Shown here: positions 8,262 to 18,265 of the stretch, in pieces
How the letters are laid out: each line of letters begins with the position of its first letter
Position numbering within the stretch: position 1 is the first letter of the stretch
Assembly: GCA_020249465.1 (NCBI GenBank)
Contig: JADCFP010000048.1
Location: 119,139 to 183,138, forward strand
Length of the DNA stretch: 64,000 bases
Direction: 5' to 3'
Source: Roseomonas sp.
GTDB lineage: Bacteria; Pseudomonadota; Alphaproteobacteria; Acetobacterales; Acetobacteraceae
Translations under genes and position numbers: made by a program
Notes under the pieces: model-generated
What the model saw: the letters and a program-made list of their open reading frames with translations, nothing else
Told to the model about the DNA's origin: nothing
The model's database searches: none

Positions 8262-9766
8262 CCCGAAAGCCCAAGCTTTTCCGCAAGCCCAATGCGCATC
8301 AGCTTACCGGTGGCACCCTTCGGGATTTCCGGCAGAAACACAACCTTTCGCGGCACCTTGAAATCCGTGAGCTGCTGCGCGGCGAAATCACGCAATTCGC
8401 GTTCCGTGCAGGCCGCCCCTTCGCGCAGCACCACGGCGGCGGCCACTTCTTCACCCAGCTTCGCATGCGGCATGGCGAAGGTCAGCGCCTGCGCGACCGC
8501 AGGGTGGGCGGAAAGCACGCCATCCACTTCCAAGGGACTCACTTTCTCCCCACCGCGATTGATCAATTCCTTCAGGCGGCCTGTCAGTGTCAGATAGCCT
8601 TCCGCATCAAAGGCGCCCTGATCGCCGGTGCGGAACCAGCCATTGGTGAAGGCTTTAGCGTTGGCATCGGGGTTGGCTTCATAGCCCGCGGTCACATTGG
8701 GGCCGCGGATCACGACCTCACCAATCTCGCCCTGGGGCAGGATGGTGCCGTCATCATCCATGATCGCGACTTCCGGCCCTGCGGCACGTCCGACAGAGCC
8801 AGGCTTGCGCGGTCCTGCCAGCGGGTTGGATGCCATCTGATGCGATGCCTCGGTCATGCCGTAGCTTTCCACCAGCGGGCAGCCAAACACCGCTTCCAAT
8901 TGCTCCATCACCGGCCCGGGCAAAGATGCCGAGGATGAACGGATGAAGCGGAGCTTCGCGCGTGCAATAATCTCCGCATTGCGGTCAGCACGCGTCAGGA
9001 TGGTTTGGTGCATGGTGGGCACCGCCGTGTACCAGCTTGGCCGTTCCTCATCCAACAGGCGGAAGAAACGCAAGGCATCAAAGCCCGGCGTGCAAATCAC
9101 CGCGCCCCCGGCGCCGAGCGAAGAAAGCACCGCCGCGATCAGCCCGTGAATGTGAAACAGCGGCATGATGTTCAAACAGGCATCGGCCGGCGAAAGCGCC
9201 AGTGTCGCGCCGATATGCCGGGCCGAGGCGCAGATATTCGCTTGTGAGAGGGGCACAATCTTGGGCCGCGCCGTGGTGCCCGATGTATGCAGCACCAGCG
9301 CGATATCGCCGGCCTCTGCCGCGCCGGGCTGCGCTGCCTTGGCGGGTGAGCCGCCTTCGAGCGTGAAGCTGCCCGCGTTTTCGCCCGGCACCAATTCCAG
9401 CACCGCCACGCCAAGCTTTGCCGCCACATCGCGCGCTTCGGTAGCAACACCCTTTTGCACCACCAGCGCCTTGGCCTTCAGATCGGTCAGATAGAAGTTG
9501 AATTCATCCGCGCGATAGGCAGGGTTGAGCGGCGCGGTGGTGGCGCCGGCGCCAATCGCGATAAAGGCCGCCGCCATTTCCGGGCCATTGGGCAGCACGA
9601 TCGCAACACGGTCATTGCGGCCAATGCCAATGCCATTCAGCCGCGCAATGGTGGCGGCGGCGAGGTCACGCAGCCCCGCATAGGAAAGCGCCGGGCGGCC
9701 AGGCGCGCGGATGGCCGGCGCGGCAGGCGCGCCGCTGGTCAGAAGGGCAGTCAGGGTTGCGTTCAC
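8258..9766 (-). CDS. AMP-forming acyl-CoA ligase, oxalate-CoA ligase (AAE3)-like
   Basis: A 502-residue ANL-superfamily ligase. The adenylate-forming motifs are all present: LHTSGTTARPKIVPLSQ, MPLFHIHGLIAAVLSSLGAG, ESYGMTEASHQM, GWFRTGDQGAFDAEGYLTL, GRLKELINRGGEKVSPLEVD, and the C-terminal catalytic Lys in GATGKLMR. The FHIHGL, SWYTAVPTMHQ and MTEASHQM segments resemble plant and fungal AAE3 oxalyl-CoA synthetases more than fatty-acyl ligases. The start is GTG at 9764-9766 with GAGGAG a short distance upstream. It forms an overlapping pair with panE. Oxalate as substrate is inference; no oxalyl-CoA decarboxylase is visible here. Confidence 0.85.
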   Translation of the reverse strand: MNATLTALLTSGAPAAPAIRAPGRPALSYAGLRDLAAATIARLNGIGIGRNDRVAIVLPNGPEMAAAFIAIGAGATTAPLNPAYRADEFNFYLTDLKAKALVVQKGVATEARDVAAKLGVAVLELVPGENAGSFTLEGGSPAKAAQPGAAEAGDIALVLHTSGTTARPKIVPLSQANICASARHIGATLALSPADACLNIMPLFHIHGLIAAVLSSLGAGGAVICTPGFDALRFFRLLDEERPSWYTAVPTMHQTILTRADRNAEIIARAKLRFIRSSSASLPGPVMEQLEAVFGCPLVESYGMTEASHQMASNPLAGPRKPGSVGRAAGPEVAIMDDDGTILPQGEIGEVVIRGPNVTAGYEANPDANAKAFTNGWFRTGDQGAFDAEGYLTLTGRLKELINRGGEKVSPLEVDGVLSAHPAVAQALTFAMPHAKLGEEVAAAVVLREGAACTERELRDFAAQQLTDFKVPRKVVFLPEIPKGATGKLMRIGLAEKLGLSG

Positions 9767-9820
9767 GCGTCTCTCCTCGGCGTTTCCCGAGGCGATATTA
9801 TGAACGAAAACGCGGCCCCG

Positions 9821-10372
9821 TCAGCCCCCAGCGAGTGAGGCCCTGTGGCGCCCCGCAAGCTGCACGTAATTCTTCGCTGTGCGGTCAAACCCGGCGCGCT
9901 GTTCCTCGGTGAGTACCCGCACAAGCTTGGCGGGATTGCCCATCCAAAGCTCCATGGCGCCGATGCGCTTGCCGGGTGGCAGCACGGAACCGGCGGCGAT
10001 TACGCCGCCTTCTTCAATCACCGCGCCATCCAGCACAGTGGCACCCATGCCAACAAAGGCGCGGTCCATCAGCGTGCAGGCATGTACAATGGCGGCGTGG
10101 CCCACGGTGACGTCATCACCGATGATGGTGGGCTCCTTCCCCGCATTCACATGCACAATGGTGCCGTCCTGGATATTCACGCGCTTGCCGATGGTGATGA
10201 AGTTGGAATCGCCGCGCAGCACGCAATGATACCAGATGTTGGATTGCTCCCCGATCGTGACATTGCCGATCACGGCGGCGGTGGGCGCGATGAAGACGCT
10301 TTCGTGTAGTTTCGGCCAAATGCCTTCAAACACATAAAGCGGGCCGCGATTGGTCGCTTGTTGCATATCCAT
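9821..10372 (-). CDS. Gamma-class carbonic anhydrase family protein (left-handed beta-helix)
   Basis: A 183-residue hexapeptide-repeat protein of the gamma-carbonic anhydrase / YrdA / PaaY group. The zinc ligands are visible as His74 (TIVHVN), His92 and His97 (VGHAAIVHAC), spaced as in archaeal Cam. The repeats run from about residue 30 to 140 and are followed by a C-terminal helix. It could hydrate CO2 or act as an uncharacterised thioesterase like PaaY. It lies 11 bases downstream of argC and is probably in the same transcript as argC. Confidence 0.88.
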   Translation of the reverse strand: MDMQQATNRGPLYVFEGIWPKLHESVFIAPTAAVIGNVTIGEQSNIWYHCVLRGDSNFITIGKRVNIQDGTIVHVNAGKEPTIIGDDVTVGHAAIVHACTLMDRAFVGMGATVLDGAVIEEGGVIAAGSVLPPGKRIGAMELWMGNPAKLVRVLTEEQRAGFDRTAKNYVQLAGRHRASLAGG

Positions 10373-10383
10373 GATCCCGCCCC

Positions 10384-11334
10384 TTACGCCGCCTTCGGCA
10401 GATCGGCCGAAACCGGCACGCCCAGCATCAGGCCAAGGTTTTGCACCGCCGCACCGGAAGCGCCCTTGCCAAGGTTATCGTAGCGCGCCACCAGCACGGC
10501 CTGACCGCGTTTTTCATTGCCATAGATGCGGATTTCAAGGCCATTGGTGCCATTCAGCGCCTGTGGTTCCAGCTTGCCGCCAGCTTCCGCAGTGACCACA
10601 CGCACCACATCACTGCCGGCATAGCGCTTGATCAGCAGCGCCTCCAGATCGGCAGGCTTCACATTGCCCTTCAGCAGATCAAGATGCAGCGGAATGGAAT
10701 CGATCATGCCCTGCGCATAATCCGCGACTGACGGCACGAAGATCGGCCGGCGTGTGAGACCTGTATATTTCTGCATCTCGGCAACATGCTTGTGTTCCAG
10801 GGCAAGGCCGTAAAGTTCAAAATCTGGCGCCTTGCGCGCTTCATAATCCGCAATCATGGATTTGCCGCCGCCGGAATAGCCGGACACCGCATTCACCGTG
10901 ATGGGGAAATCAGCCGCCATGATGCCGGCATCAATCAGCGGGCGCAGCATTAGAATGGCGCCCGTTGGGTAGCAGCCGGGGTTCGACACGCACTTTGCCG
11001 CCGCAATCGCGCCCGGCTGATCAGGTGTCAGCTCCGCCAGGCCATAAACCCAATCGGGGTCCACCCGATGCGCGGTTGAAGCATCCAGCAATTTCGGCGC
11101 CTGCGCACCCAGCGAAGCCGCAAGCGCGGCGCTTTCCTTCGCCGCATCATCCGGCAGGCACAGGATCACGAGGTCAACACTGTCCATCATCTCACGGCGC
11201 GCATTGGCATCCTTGCGGTGCTCAGCGGCGATGGAGCGCAATTCAACATGCGGATTGGCGGCAATACGGTCGCGGATTTGCAGGCCCGTGGTGCCGGCTT
11301 CGCCATCAATGAAAATCTTCGCAGTCTTGGCCAT
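10384..11334 (-). CDS. argC: N-acetyl-gamma-glutamyl-phosphate reductase, short (type 2) form
   Basis: Third step of arginine synthesis: NADPH-dependent reduction of N-acetylglutamyl phosphate to the semialdehyde. The 316-residue length and the start [18 protein letters not shown] mark the short ArgC type. The active-site Cys is residue 121 in [20 protein letters not shown] is the other conserved block. GGGAGATATACC precedes the ATG. It lies 130 bases downstream of rpsI, with hairpins in the gap, a common arrangement in alphaproteobacteria. The next arginine enzyme, argB, is elsewhere in this window at 27.5 kb. Confidence 0.96.
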   Translation of the reverse strand: MAKTAKIFIDGEAGTTGLQIRDRIAANPHVELRSIAAEHRKDANARREMMDSVDLVILCLPDDAAKESAALAASLGAQAPKLLDASTAHRVDPDWVYGLAELTPDQPGAIAAAKCVSNPGCYPTGAILMLRPLIDAGIMAADFPITVNAVSGYSGGGKSMIADYEARKAPDFELYGLALEHKHVAEMQKYTGLTRRPIFVPSVADYAQGMIDSIPLHLDLLKGNVKPADLEALLIKRYAGSDVVRVVTAEAGGKLEPQALNGTNGLEIRIYGNEKRGQAVLVARYDNLGKGASGAAVQNLGLMLGVPVSADLPKAA

Positions 11335-11434
11335 GGTATATCTCCCGTGGAGGCCGCATTGCGGCGCGAATAGGTCTGAAATGCAAGAGGGGCGGACCCT
11401 TGCGGACCCGCCCCCTGATGAAAATCCCAGTATG

Positions 11435-11457
11435 GGACCGGCGCGCGACGCCGGTCC
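11435..11457 (-). terminator. GC hairpin downstream of rpsI
   Basis: Read on the minus strand, GGACCGGCG and CGCCGGTCC form a perfect 9-bp stem with a 5-base loop beginning seven bases after the rpsI stop; a short ATTTT follows about a dozen bases later. A second 7-bp GGGGCGG/CCGCCCC stem lies at 11389-11414. They probably reduce read-through from the ribosomal genes into argC. Confidence 0.5.
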
Positions 11458-11464
11458 GCTGGCG

Positions 11465-11956
11465 TCAGCGCTTGGAGAACTGGAAGGAACGTCGTGCCTT
11501 CGGGCGCCCGTACTTCTTGCGTTCCACCACGCGCGGGTCGCGCGTCAGGAAGCCCGCCTTTTTCAGGATGGAACGCAGATCCGGTTCGTAATTGCAGAGC
11601 GCGCGGCTGATGCCATGGCGCACCGCACCGGCCTGGCCGGACAAGCCGCCGCCAACGACCGAGCAGATGACATCGAATTGCTGATAGCGATCCGCCACCA
11701 GGAAGGGCTGGGTGATCAGCATGCGCAGCACCGGGCGCGCGAAATACTTCGCTGCCGGATTGTCATTGATGGTGATCTGGCCCTTGCCCGGCTTGATCCA
11801 GACGCGGGCAACCGCGTCCTTCCGCCGGCCAGTGGCATAGGAACGGCCCTGCGCATCGCGCTTCGGTTCCCGCTTGATCGCCGCTTCCGCCGCTGCGGCG
11901 GGGGTGCCGGCCACAATTTCCTTGAGGTCCGCGAGGGTCTTGGTTTCGCCGCTCAT
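11465..11956 (-). CDS. rpsI: 30S ribosomal protein S9
   Basis: A 163-residue S9. The conserved body starts at [19 protein letters not shown], continues with [17 protein letters not shown] and ends in the family-invariant [11 protein letters not shown] tail, which reaches into the ribosomal P site. About 30 extra N-terminal residues rich in Ala/Glu/Lys precede the core, as is common in alphaproteobacteria. It follows rplM by 4 bases, so the two are one operon. Confidence 0.98.
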   Translation of the reverse strand: MSGETKTLADLKEIVAGTPAAAAEAAIKREPKRDAQGRSYATGRRKDAVARVWIKPGKGQITINDNPAAKYFARPVLRMLITQPFLVADRYQQFDVICSVVGGGLSGQAGAVRHGISRALCNYEPDLRSILKKAGFLTRDPRVVERKKYGRPKARRSFQFSKR

Positions 11957-11960
11957 AGCC

Positions 11961-12446
11961 TCAGCCCGCCTTCTTCACTGCGAGGGAATTCTTACGGTTC
12001 AGCGCCGCCACATCCAGGGTCGCGGGCTGCTGGCCGGCATGCGGGTGCTCGGCCCCGGCATAGACATGCAAGTTGCGCATCTGCGCGCGGCCGAGGGGGC
12101 CACGGGTGATCATGCGCTCAACCGCCTTTTCAATGACGCGCTCCGGAAAGCGGCCTTCCATGCGTTCACGGATGGTGCGGCCCTTGATGCCGCCCGGATA
12201 GCCGGTGTGCCAGTAGAACACGCTCTGTTCCGCCTTGGCGCCGGTGACACGCACCTTCTTCGCATTGATGATGACAACATGGTCACCGCAATCCACATGG
12301 GGGGTGAATTGCGGCTTGTGCTTGCCGCGAAGGCGATTGGCGACCAGGGAGGCGAGGCGGCCGAGCACGAGCCCATCCGCATCAATCAACACCCAGTTCT
12401 TCTTCACCTCCGCCGGCTTCAGCGAGCGGGTTTGCGTGGAAATCAT
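11961..12446 (-). CDS. rplM: 50S ribosomal protein L13
   Basis: A 161-residue L13, one of the early-assembling large-subunit proteins. Diagnostic segments are [47 protein letters not shown] and [20 protein letters not shown]. It is somewhat longer than the E. coli protein because of a C-terminal extension. It is the first gene of the rplM-rpsI operon, transcribed from the promoter at 12482-12510. Confidence 0.98.
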   Translation of the reverse strand: MISTQTRSLKPAEVKKNWVLIDADGLVLGRLASLVANRLRGKHKPQFTPHVDCGDHVVIINAKKVRVTGAKAEQSVFYWHTGYPGGIKGRTIRERMEGRFPERVIEKAVERMITRGPLGRAQMRNLHVYAGAEHPHAGQQPATLDVAALNRKNSLAVKKAG

Positions 12447-12481
12447 GGTGGTTCCGAATAAACCTATGGAAAGGAAGCGGG

Positions 12482-12510
12482 CTTATCCGGGTAGGGGCGC
12501 CAAAAGTCAA
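12482..12510 (-). promoter_or_regulatory. Probable sigma-70 type promoter of rplM-rpsI
   Basis: On the minus strand TTGACT (12505-12510) is followed after exactly 17 bases by GATAAG (12482-12487), about 36 bases before the rplM ATG. The -35 is a strong match to the alphaproteobacterial housekeeping consensus and the -10 a fair one. The region is shared with the divergent dehydratase gene. Confidence 0.6.
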
Positions 12511-12632
12511 GCGCAAAGCGCGATTTTTCCTTGTGGTAACCGGATACCGCAATATCGCTTGGCCCTACCCTTGCGCGCCCCAGGGTGCTTAATCTGGCCC
12601 TCACCGGCAACCCTTTCGGAAGAACCGCCCGC

Positions 12633-14330
12633 ATGAGCGACAAACCCCATGGCCTTGGCCGCAATACCTCCAATTACGGGGATCGCGATTTCGCGCTTTA
12701 TCTCCGGCGGTCCTTCGCCAAATCCATGGGCTATTCGCAGCGCATGCTGGACAAGCCCGTGGTCGGCATCGCCGATACCGCGAGCGACTATAACAACTGC
12801 CACCGCACCGTGCCGGAACTGATTGAAGCCGTGCGCCGTGGCGTGCTTTCCGAAGGCGCGCTGCCGCTGGGCTTCCCAACGGTCAGCCTATGTGAGCCAT
12901 CGCTCAGCCCCTGTTCCATGCATTATCGCAACCTGATGGCGCTGGATACGGAAGCGATGCTTTCCGCCCAGCCCATGGATGCGGCGGTGCTGGTGGGTGG
13001 CTGCGACAAGACCGTGCCGGCGCAACTCATGGCGGCGATTTCGGCCGATATTCCGGCGGTGATGCTCGTCACCGGGCCGATGCTGGCGCAGGCTTTTGAA
13101 GGTGAGCGGCTTTCCGCCTGCACCGATTGCCGGCGCTATTGGGCGCGTTATCGCGCGGGCGAAGTGACTGCGGAGCGGATCGGCGAATTGGAAGGCAAGC
13201 TCGCCACCACCGCCGGCACCTGCGGTGTGATGGGCACGGCTTCCACCATGGCCTGCATCGCGGCGACCCTTGGCTTCATGCCTTTGGCCGGCGCCAGCGC
13301 CCCCGCCGTGCATGCGGACCGTTTGCGCATTGCCGAAGAAGCCGGCGCGCAGGCCGTGCGGCTGATCAAGAACCCAATCCGCCCAAGCCAGATGATGACG
13401 CAGGCCAATCTGGACAATGCGACGCGCGTGCTGCTGGCACTTGGCGGTTCCACCAATGCGGTGGTGCATCTGGCTGCCATTGCCGGGCGCGCGGGGCTTT
13501 CGCTTGATTTGAAGCGCCTTGATGCACTGTCCGAGGAAACGCCGGTGCTGGTGGACCTCAAGCCGACCGGCGAAGGCTATATGGAAGATTTCCACGCCGC
13601 CGGCGGCATGCGCGCGCTGCTGTGGGAATTGCGCGATTTGCTGGATTTGACAACGATTGATCTGGATGGCGTGAGCCTGGCTGCCCGTATCGGCGATGGC
13701 AGCCATTTCGTGGATCGGCGCATCATTCGCGCTTTTGCCGAACCAGTCTCCCCGGTTGGTGGCTTGGTTGCTTTGTTCGGTTCTCTGGCACCGGAGGGTG
13801 CGATTTTGAAGCGCAGCGCCGCCACACCCGCGCTATTCGAGACCGAAGCCCGCTGCATGGTGTTCGATGGGCTCGAGGATTTGGCGAACCGCATTGACGA
13901 CCCCGCCTTGGATGTGACCCCGCAGGATATTTTGGTGCTGAAGCATGTGGGGCCGCGTTCGCCTTCCGGCATGCCGGAAGCGGGCTATTTGCCGATCCCG
14001 AAAAAGCTCGCCCGCGCGGGTGTGAAGGACATGGTGCGCATGAGCGATTGCCGCATGTCCGGCACCGCCTTCGGCACGATTGTGCTGCATATTGCGCCGG
14101 AAGCGGCGGTGGGTGGGCCTTTGGCCTTGGTTCAAACCGGTGATCGCATCCGGCTTTCGGTGAAGGATCGCAAGCTTGATCTGCTGGTGGCGGAAGATGA
14201 AATGGCCCGACGCCGCGCCGCCTGGCAGCCCGCCCCGGCGCCCAAGCGCGGCTGGGACAAGCTGGTTTATGACCAGGTGACGCAGGCGCCTCTCGGCGCT
14301 GATCTCGCCTTCCTGCGCGCGGCACCTTGA
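12633..14330 (+). CDS. IlvD/Edd-family dehydratase, sugar-acid (L-arabinonate) type
   Basis: An iron-sulfur dehydratase of 565 residues that removes water from a polyhydroxy acid to give a 2-keto-3-deoxy acid. Three candidate cluster cysteines are Cys56 (NNCHRTV), Cys124 (GGCDKTVPAQ) and Cys197 (AGTCGVMGTAS). Their spacing equals that of Cys59, 127 and 200 reported for Rhizobium L-arabinonate dehydratase, each offset by three. GGSTNAVVHLAAIAGRAG and RMSDCRMSGTAFGT are further family marks. This favours a sugar-acid dehydratase over true IlvD, which has a different N-terminal pattern. The start at 12633 (MSDKPHGLGR) is chosen over an upstream codon because it matches the family N-terminus. Confidence 0.85.
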   Translation: MSDKPHGLGRNTSNYGDRDFALYLRRSFAKSMGYSQRMLDKPVVGIADTASDYNNCHRTVPELIEAVRRGVLSEGALPLGFPTVSLCEPSLSPCSMHYRNLMALDTEAMLSAQPMDAAVLVGGCDKTVPAQLMAAISADIPAVMLVTGPMLAQAFEGERLSACTDCRRYWARYRAGEVTAERIGELEGKLATTAGTCGVMGTASTMACIAATLGFMPLAGASAPAVHADRLRIAEEAGAQAVRLIKNPIRPSQMMTQANLDNATRVLLALGGSTNAVVHLAAIAGRAGLSLDLKRLDALSEETPVLVDLKPTGEGYMEDFHAAGGMRALLWELRDLLDLTTIDLDGVSLAARIGDGSHFVDRRIIRAFAEPVSPVGGLVALFGSLAPEGAILKRSAATPALFETEARCMVFDGLEDLANRIDDPALDVTPQDILVLKHVGPRSPSGMPEAGYLPIPKKLARAGVKDMVRMSDCRMSGTAFGTIVLHIAPEAAVGGPLALVQTGDRIRLSVKDRKLDLLVAEDEMARRRAAWQPAPAPKRGWDKLVYDQVTQAPLGADLAFLRAAP

Positions 14331-14384
14331 TTGCGCGCGGCATTTCAGCATCACGTAAGACGACAAGCATTCAGGGAGACCCCC

Positions 14385-15560
14385 ATGCCCATCATCAACC
14401 GCATTGCCGAATTCCACCCGGAAATGACTGCGTGGCGGCGGGATTTTCATGAACACCCCGAATTGGGGCTGGAGGAGGTGCGCACTTCCGGCATCATCGC
14501 CGAAAAGCTGCGCGCATTTGGCTGTGATGAGGTGATCACCGGCATTGCCAAGACTGGCGTTGTCGGTGTGATCCGTGGCCGCCTGGATAATGGCCGCGCG
14601 ATTGGGCTGCGCGCTGATATTGATGCGCTGCCGATCCTGGAAGAAACCGGCCTGCCTTATGCGTCCAAGATTCCGGGCAAGATGCATGCCTGCGGTCATG
14701 ATGGGCATACCACCATGCTGCTGGGGGCGGCGAAATACCTGGCTGAGACCCGCAATTTCGATGGTACGGTCTATGTGATTTTCCAGCCGGCAGAAGAAAA
14801 TCTGGCCGGCGGCGAATTGATGGTGAAGGAAGGGCTATTCACGCGCTTTCCGATGGAACGCGTTTTCGGCATGCACAACTGGCCGGGTGCGCCGGAAGGT
14901 ACCTTCTTATGGCGCGAAGGCCCGGTGATGGCGGCAGTCGCCAATCTTGAAGTGAATATCACTGGAAAAGGCGCGCATGGCGCCATGCCGCATAATGGCA
15001 CGGACCCGATTGTGGTCGCTGCCGCCATTGTGCAGGCGCTGCAATCCATCGTCGCGCGCAATGTGGAGCCGGTGGAAGCGGGCGTGATCACGATTGGGCA
15101 CATCACCGGCGGGCATACCTTCAACGTGATCCCCGAGACCGTGCGCATGCTCGGCACTGCGCGCTGGTTCGCGCCAGAAATTGGTGATCTGCTCGAACGC
15201 CGCTTCAAGGAAACCGTGACAGGCATTGCCGCGGCCATGGGGGCGACTGCCACCGCCGAATTCGCCCGCGCCTATCCCGCGACGATCAATGAGGTTGAAA
15301 GCGTGCATCTGGCCGCCAAGGCCGCGCGCGCGGTGCAGGGGGAAGCGCGTGTATTACCCATGGCGAAACCCACCATGGGCGGTGAGGATTTCGCCTTCAT
15401 GCTGAATGCCAAGCCAGGCGCCTATCTGATGCTGGGCGGTGGGCGCGGCCCGAATGAGGCGCAGGTGCATCACCCGCTATACGACTTCAACGACAATATC
15501 CTGCCTGTCGGTGCATCCTATTGGGCGACACTCGCTGAACAATTGCTGCCGCGCGGGTAG
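14385..15560 (+). CDS. M20D amidohydrolase (hippurate hydrolase / N-acyl-amino-acid amidohydrolase)
   Basis: A 391-residue metallo-amidohydrolase that releases an acid from an N-acyl amino acid. Conserved blocks are RRDFHEHPELGLEE, MHACGHDGHTTMLLG (metal-binding Cys/His), IFQPAEE (catalytic Glu), GMHNWPG and MGGEDFAFM; the dimerisation domain lies at about residues 185-295. AGGGAGACCCCC before the ATG at 14385 sets the start. The same GGAG-ACCCCC leader is used by other genes in this genome. An acyl-CoA ligase follows 26 bases downstream, so the released acid may be activated there. The exact substrate cannot be told from sequence. Confidence 0.9.
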   Translation: MPIINRIAEFHPEMTAWRRDFHEHPELGLEEVRTSGIIAEKLRAFGCDEVITGIAKTGVVGVIRGRLDNGRAIGLRADIDALPILEETGLPYASKIPGKMHACGHDGHTTMLLGAAKYLAETRNFDGTVYVIFQPAEENLAGGELMVKEGLFTRFPMERVFGMHNWPGAPEGTFLWREGPVMAAVANLEVNITGKGAHGAMPHNGTDPIVVAAAIVQALQSIVARNVEPVEAGVITIGHITGGHTFNVIPETVRMLGTARWFAPEIGDLLERRFKETVTGIAAAMGATATAEFARAYPATINEVESVHLAAKAARAVQGEARVLPMAKPTMGGEDFAFMLNAKPGAYLMLGGGRGPNEAQVHHPLYDFNDNILPVGASYWATLAEQLLPRG

Positions 15561-15586
15561 GAACCACAGCGAGGGAGGGAACGCTA

Positions 15587-17101
15587 ATGCCTCTGCTTGC
15601 GAAATGGGCCAGTGAAACGCCGGAAAAACTCGGGGCCATCTTTCCGGATACCGGCGAGAGTCTGAGCTTCCGCGCGCTGGATGCCGCTGCCAATCAGGTG
15701 GCGCATGGGTTGATCGCGCTTGGGCTGACGCCGGGGCAGGGCATCGCCTTGTTGCTGGAAAACACGCCTGAATTCCTGATGCTGAGCTATGGTGCGAAGC
15801 GCGCCGGGCTGATGGTGACACCGCTTTCCATCCATTTGCGCGCGCCGGAAGTTCAGCACGTGTTGCGGGATTCAGGTGCCGCTTTACTGGTGGCTGGTGC
15901 CGCGTTGCATGACCTTGCATCGGCGCTTGATCTGCAAGCCCTGCCGCATCGCTTCAGCGCGGGCGGAGCGCTTGCGGGTTTTCAGCCGCTGCAATCGCTC
16001 ATGGCCGGGCAGCCCGCGACATGGCCCGCCGATGAAAGACCAATCGGGCGGGAGTTTCTGTATTCATCCGGCACCACGGGTTTGCCAAAGGGTATTCGCC
16101 GACCGCTGATTGCCTTTGCGGATCGCCACAAGCCGGAATTCGACATGAGCTGGAAGGCGTTTTACGGCTTTGCCGAGGATACCATCTATCTTTCGCCGGC
16201 GCCGCTTTATCACGCAGCCCCCAATCGCTACGTTCAGCGCACGATTGATGGTGGAGGCACGGCCGTGATCACGCGGAAATTTGATGCCGAGGCCTGTTTG
16301 GCGCTGATTGAAAAATATCGCATCACCCATAGCCAATGGGTGCCCACCATGTTTGTGCGGCTGCTTGCCTTGCCTGATGCAGTGCGAAAAAACTACGATC
16401 TTTCCAGCCATCGTTCTGCCATGCATGCGGCGGCGCCATGCCCCATCCCAGTGAAGCGCGCCATGCTGGAATGGTGGGGCCCGATCATTCGCGAATACTA
16501 TGCCGGCAGCGAAGGCATAGGCGTTTGTTTCATTGATAGCGAAACCTGGCTGCGTAAGCCCGGCAGCGTTGGTCGCCCCGCCTATGGCGCCGTGCATATT
16601 CTGGATGAGGATGGGCGTGACCTGCCGCCTGGCGAGATCGGGCGCATCTGGTTCGAAGGTGGCGCACGTTTCGCCTATCATAATGATCCTGAAAAAACCG
16701 CTGCCGCTTATAATGATCGCGGCTGGGCGACGCTGCATGATCTGGGCTGGTTGGATGAGGATGGCTTCCTGTTCCTGTCTGATCGCCGGGCTGATCTGAT
16801 CCTCTCGGGCGGCGTCAATATCTATCCCGCGGAGATCGAGGCAGTGCTGACGCAACACCCTGCCGTTGCGGAAGCCGCTGTGATTGGCATGCGCGATGCC
16901 GAACTTGGGGAACGCCCGCGCGCGCTGGTGGTGGCGCGCAAGGCGCCTGGTGATGCTGCACTGGCGGAAGCCCTTATTGCCCATTGTCGTGGCCAGCTTG
17001 GTGGCCTCAAGATTCCCGTCGCGGTGGATTTTGTGGTGGAATTGCCGCGCAGTGAAGCCGGCAAGCTGCTGCGGCGTGTGCTGAAGGAACGCTTTTTCTG
17101 A
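15587..17101 (+). CDS. AMP-forming acyl-CoA synthetase
   Basis: A 504-residue ANL-superfamily ligase. Motifs: YSSGTTGLPKGIRRPL (phosphate loop), APLYHAAPNRY, EYYAGSEGIG, GWATLHDLGWLDEDGFLFL, DRRADLILSGGVNIYPAEIE and catalytic Lys in EAGKLLRRVLKERF at the extreme C-terminus. The EYYAGSEG variant of the A5 motif resembles CaiC/crotonobetaine-type or long-chain acyl-CoA ligases. The start has GAGGGAGG upstream. Its stop lies 15 bases from the stop of a convergent AMACR-type racemase, which would act on 2-methylacyl-CoA products. Substrate not determined. Confidence 0.9.
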   Translation: MPLLAKWASETPEKLGAIFPDTGESLSFRALDAAANQVAHGLIALGLTPGQGIALLLENTPEFLMLSYGAKRAGLMVTPLSIHLRAPEVQHVLRDSGAALLVAGAALHDLASALDLQALPHRFSAGGALAGFQPLQSLMAGQPATWPADERPIGREFLYSSGTTGLPKGIRRPLIAFADRHKPEFDMSWKAFYGFAEDTIYLSPAPLYHAAPNRYVQRTIDGGGTAVITRKFDAEACLALIEKYRITHSQWVPTMFVRLLALPDAVRKNYDLSSHRSAMHAAAPCPIPVKRAMLEWWGPIIREYYAGSEGIGVCFIDSETWLRKPGSVGRPAYGAVHILDEDGRDLPPGEIGRIWFEGGARFAYHNDPEKTAAAYNDRGWATLHDLGWLDEDGFLFLSDRRADLILSGGVNIYPAEIEAVLTQHPAVAEAAVIGMRDAELGERPRALVVARKAPGDAALAEALIAHCRGQLGGLKIPVAVDFVVELPRSEAGKLLRRVLKERFF

Positions 17102-17116
17102 AGGTGTTGAACAAGC

Positions 17117-18244
17117 TTAGTTTGTTGATGTGACTCCCAATAAAGCTGTGATTTCTGCTGCGGAAAATCCAAACTCGGTCAGAATTTCAGCGCCATGTTC
17201 GCCGCGCAACGGCGCTGCGGCACCAATGGCCGATGGCGTGCGCGAAAGCCGTGGCGCCGGCGCTGGCTGCACCGCGCCATGCGCTTCCACAAAGGTCTCG
17301 CGCGCGGCGATATGCGGATGCGCGCGCACCTCCGCCATGGACAGGATGGGCGAAACGCAGCCATCGCTATCGGCAAAGATCGCGGCCCAGGCATCGCGCG
17401 TGCGGGTCAGAAACGCCGCTGTGAGCTTGGCCTTATGCGCAGGCCAAAAAGCAGGGTCCATGCGGTTTGCGAAATCCGCAGCATCAAGGCCCATGCGTTG
17501 GAGCATTTCGGCAAAGAAGGCGGGTTCAATCGGCCCGACCGCAACATAACCCCCGCAGGCGCAGGTATAGCTGCCGTAAAAACTGGCGGCGCCATCAAGG
17601 AAATTCGTGCCCCGTTCCGCGGCCCAGCGTCCGCGCGCTAGCATGCCGTAAAGCGGTGCCATCAGCAGCGCCGCGCCATCCACCATGGCCGCATCCACCA
17701 CCTGACCGCGACCAGAACCCCCACGTTCAAGAAGTGCGGCAAGAATGCCAAGTGCCAGCAGCATGCCGCCGCCGCCATAATCACCCACCAGATTGAGCGG
17801 TGGCGATGGCGGACGATCCGCTTCCCCCATGGCATGCAGCGCACCGGTGAGCGCGATATAATTGATGTCATGGCCGGCAAGTTTCGCAAGCGGGCCGTCC
17901 TGCCCCCAGCCGGTCATGCGGCCATAGATCAGGCGCGGATTGGTTTCCAGCAAAACCTCAGGCCCTAGGCCAAGCCTTTCCATCACGCCGGGACGAAAGC
18001 CTTCAATCAGCACATCCGCTTGCTGCGCGAGGCGCTTCATCGCAGCAAGGGACGCAGGCTTCTTCAGATCAAGCGCGAGTGATCTTCGCCCACGCAGCAC
18101 CACATCATCGCGCGTGCCAGGCGGGCCATCGGGGCGGTCAATACGAATGACGCGCGCACCCATATCGGCGAGCAGCATGGCGCAGAAGGGGCCAGGCCCA
18201 ATGCCCGCCAATTCCAACACAGTGATGCCCTTAAGCGCGGCCAT
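17117..18244 (-). CDS. Alpha-methylacyl-CoA racemase (CaiB/BaiF family)
   Basis: A 375-residue CoA-transferase-fold protein that most resembles AMACR/MCR, which epimerises (R)- and (S)-2-methylacyl-CoA. All four residues of the mycobacterial MCR active site can be placed: Arg90 (VMERLGLGP), His125 (GHDINY), Asp155 ([10 protein letters not shown]) and Glu240 (VGPIEPAFF). [10 protein letters not shown] and [14 protein letters not shown] are also typical. True CoA-transferases of this family have a catalytic Asp in a different context, so racemase is preferred. A binding-protein-like gene and SDRs lie upstream on the same strand. Confidence 0.88.
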   Translation of the reverse strand: MAALKGITVLELAGIGPGPFCAMLLADMGARVIRIDRPDGPPGTRDDVVLRGRRSLALDLKKPASLAAMKRLAQQADVLIEGFRPGVMERLGLGPEVLLETNPRLIYGRMTGWGQDGPLAKLAGHDINYIALTGALHAMGEADRPPSPPLNLVGDYGGGGMLLALGILAALLERGGSGRGQVVDAAMVDGAALLMAPLYGMLARGRWAAERGTNFLDGAASFYGSYTCACGGYVAVGPIEPAFFAEMLQRMGLDAADFANRMDPAFWPAHKAKLTAAFLTRTRDAWAAIFADSDGCVSPILSMAEVRAHPHIAARETFVEAHGAVQPAPAPRLSRTPSAIGAAAPLRGEHGAEILTEFGFSAAEITALLGVTSTN

Positions 18245-18265
18245 CTCAGCCCCCCGAGGTTAGCA

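Noticed and set aside
13833..14708. Minus-strand frame of 291 codons over the dehydratase and amidohydrolase genes
   Set aside because: Antisense to two convincing genes, with His/Arg/Ala-rich sequence typical of shadow frames.
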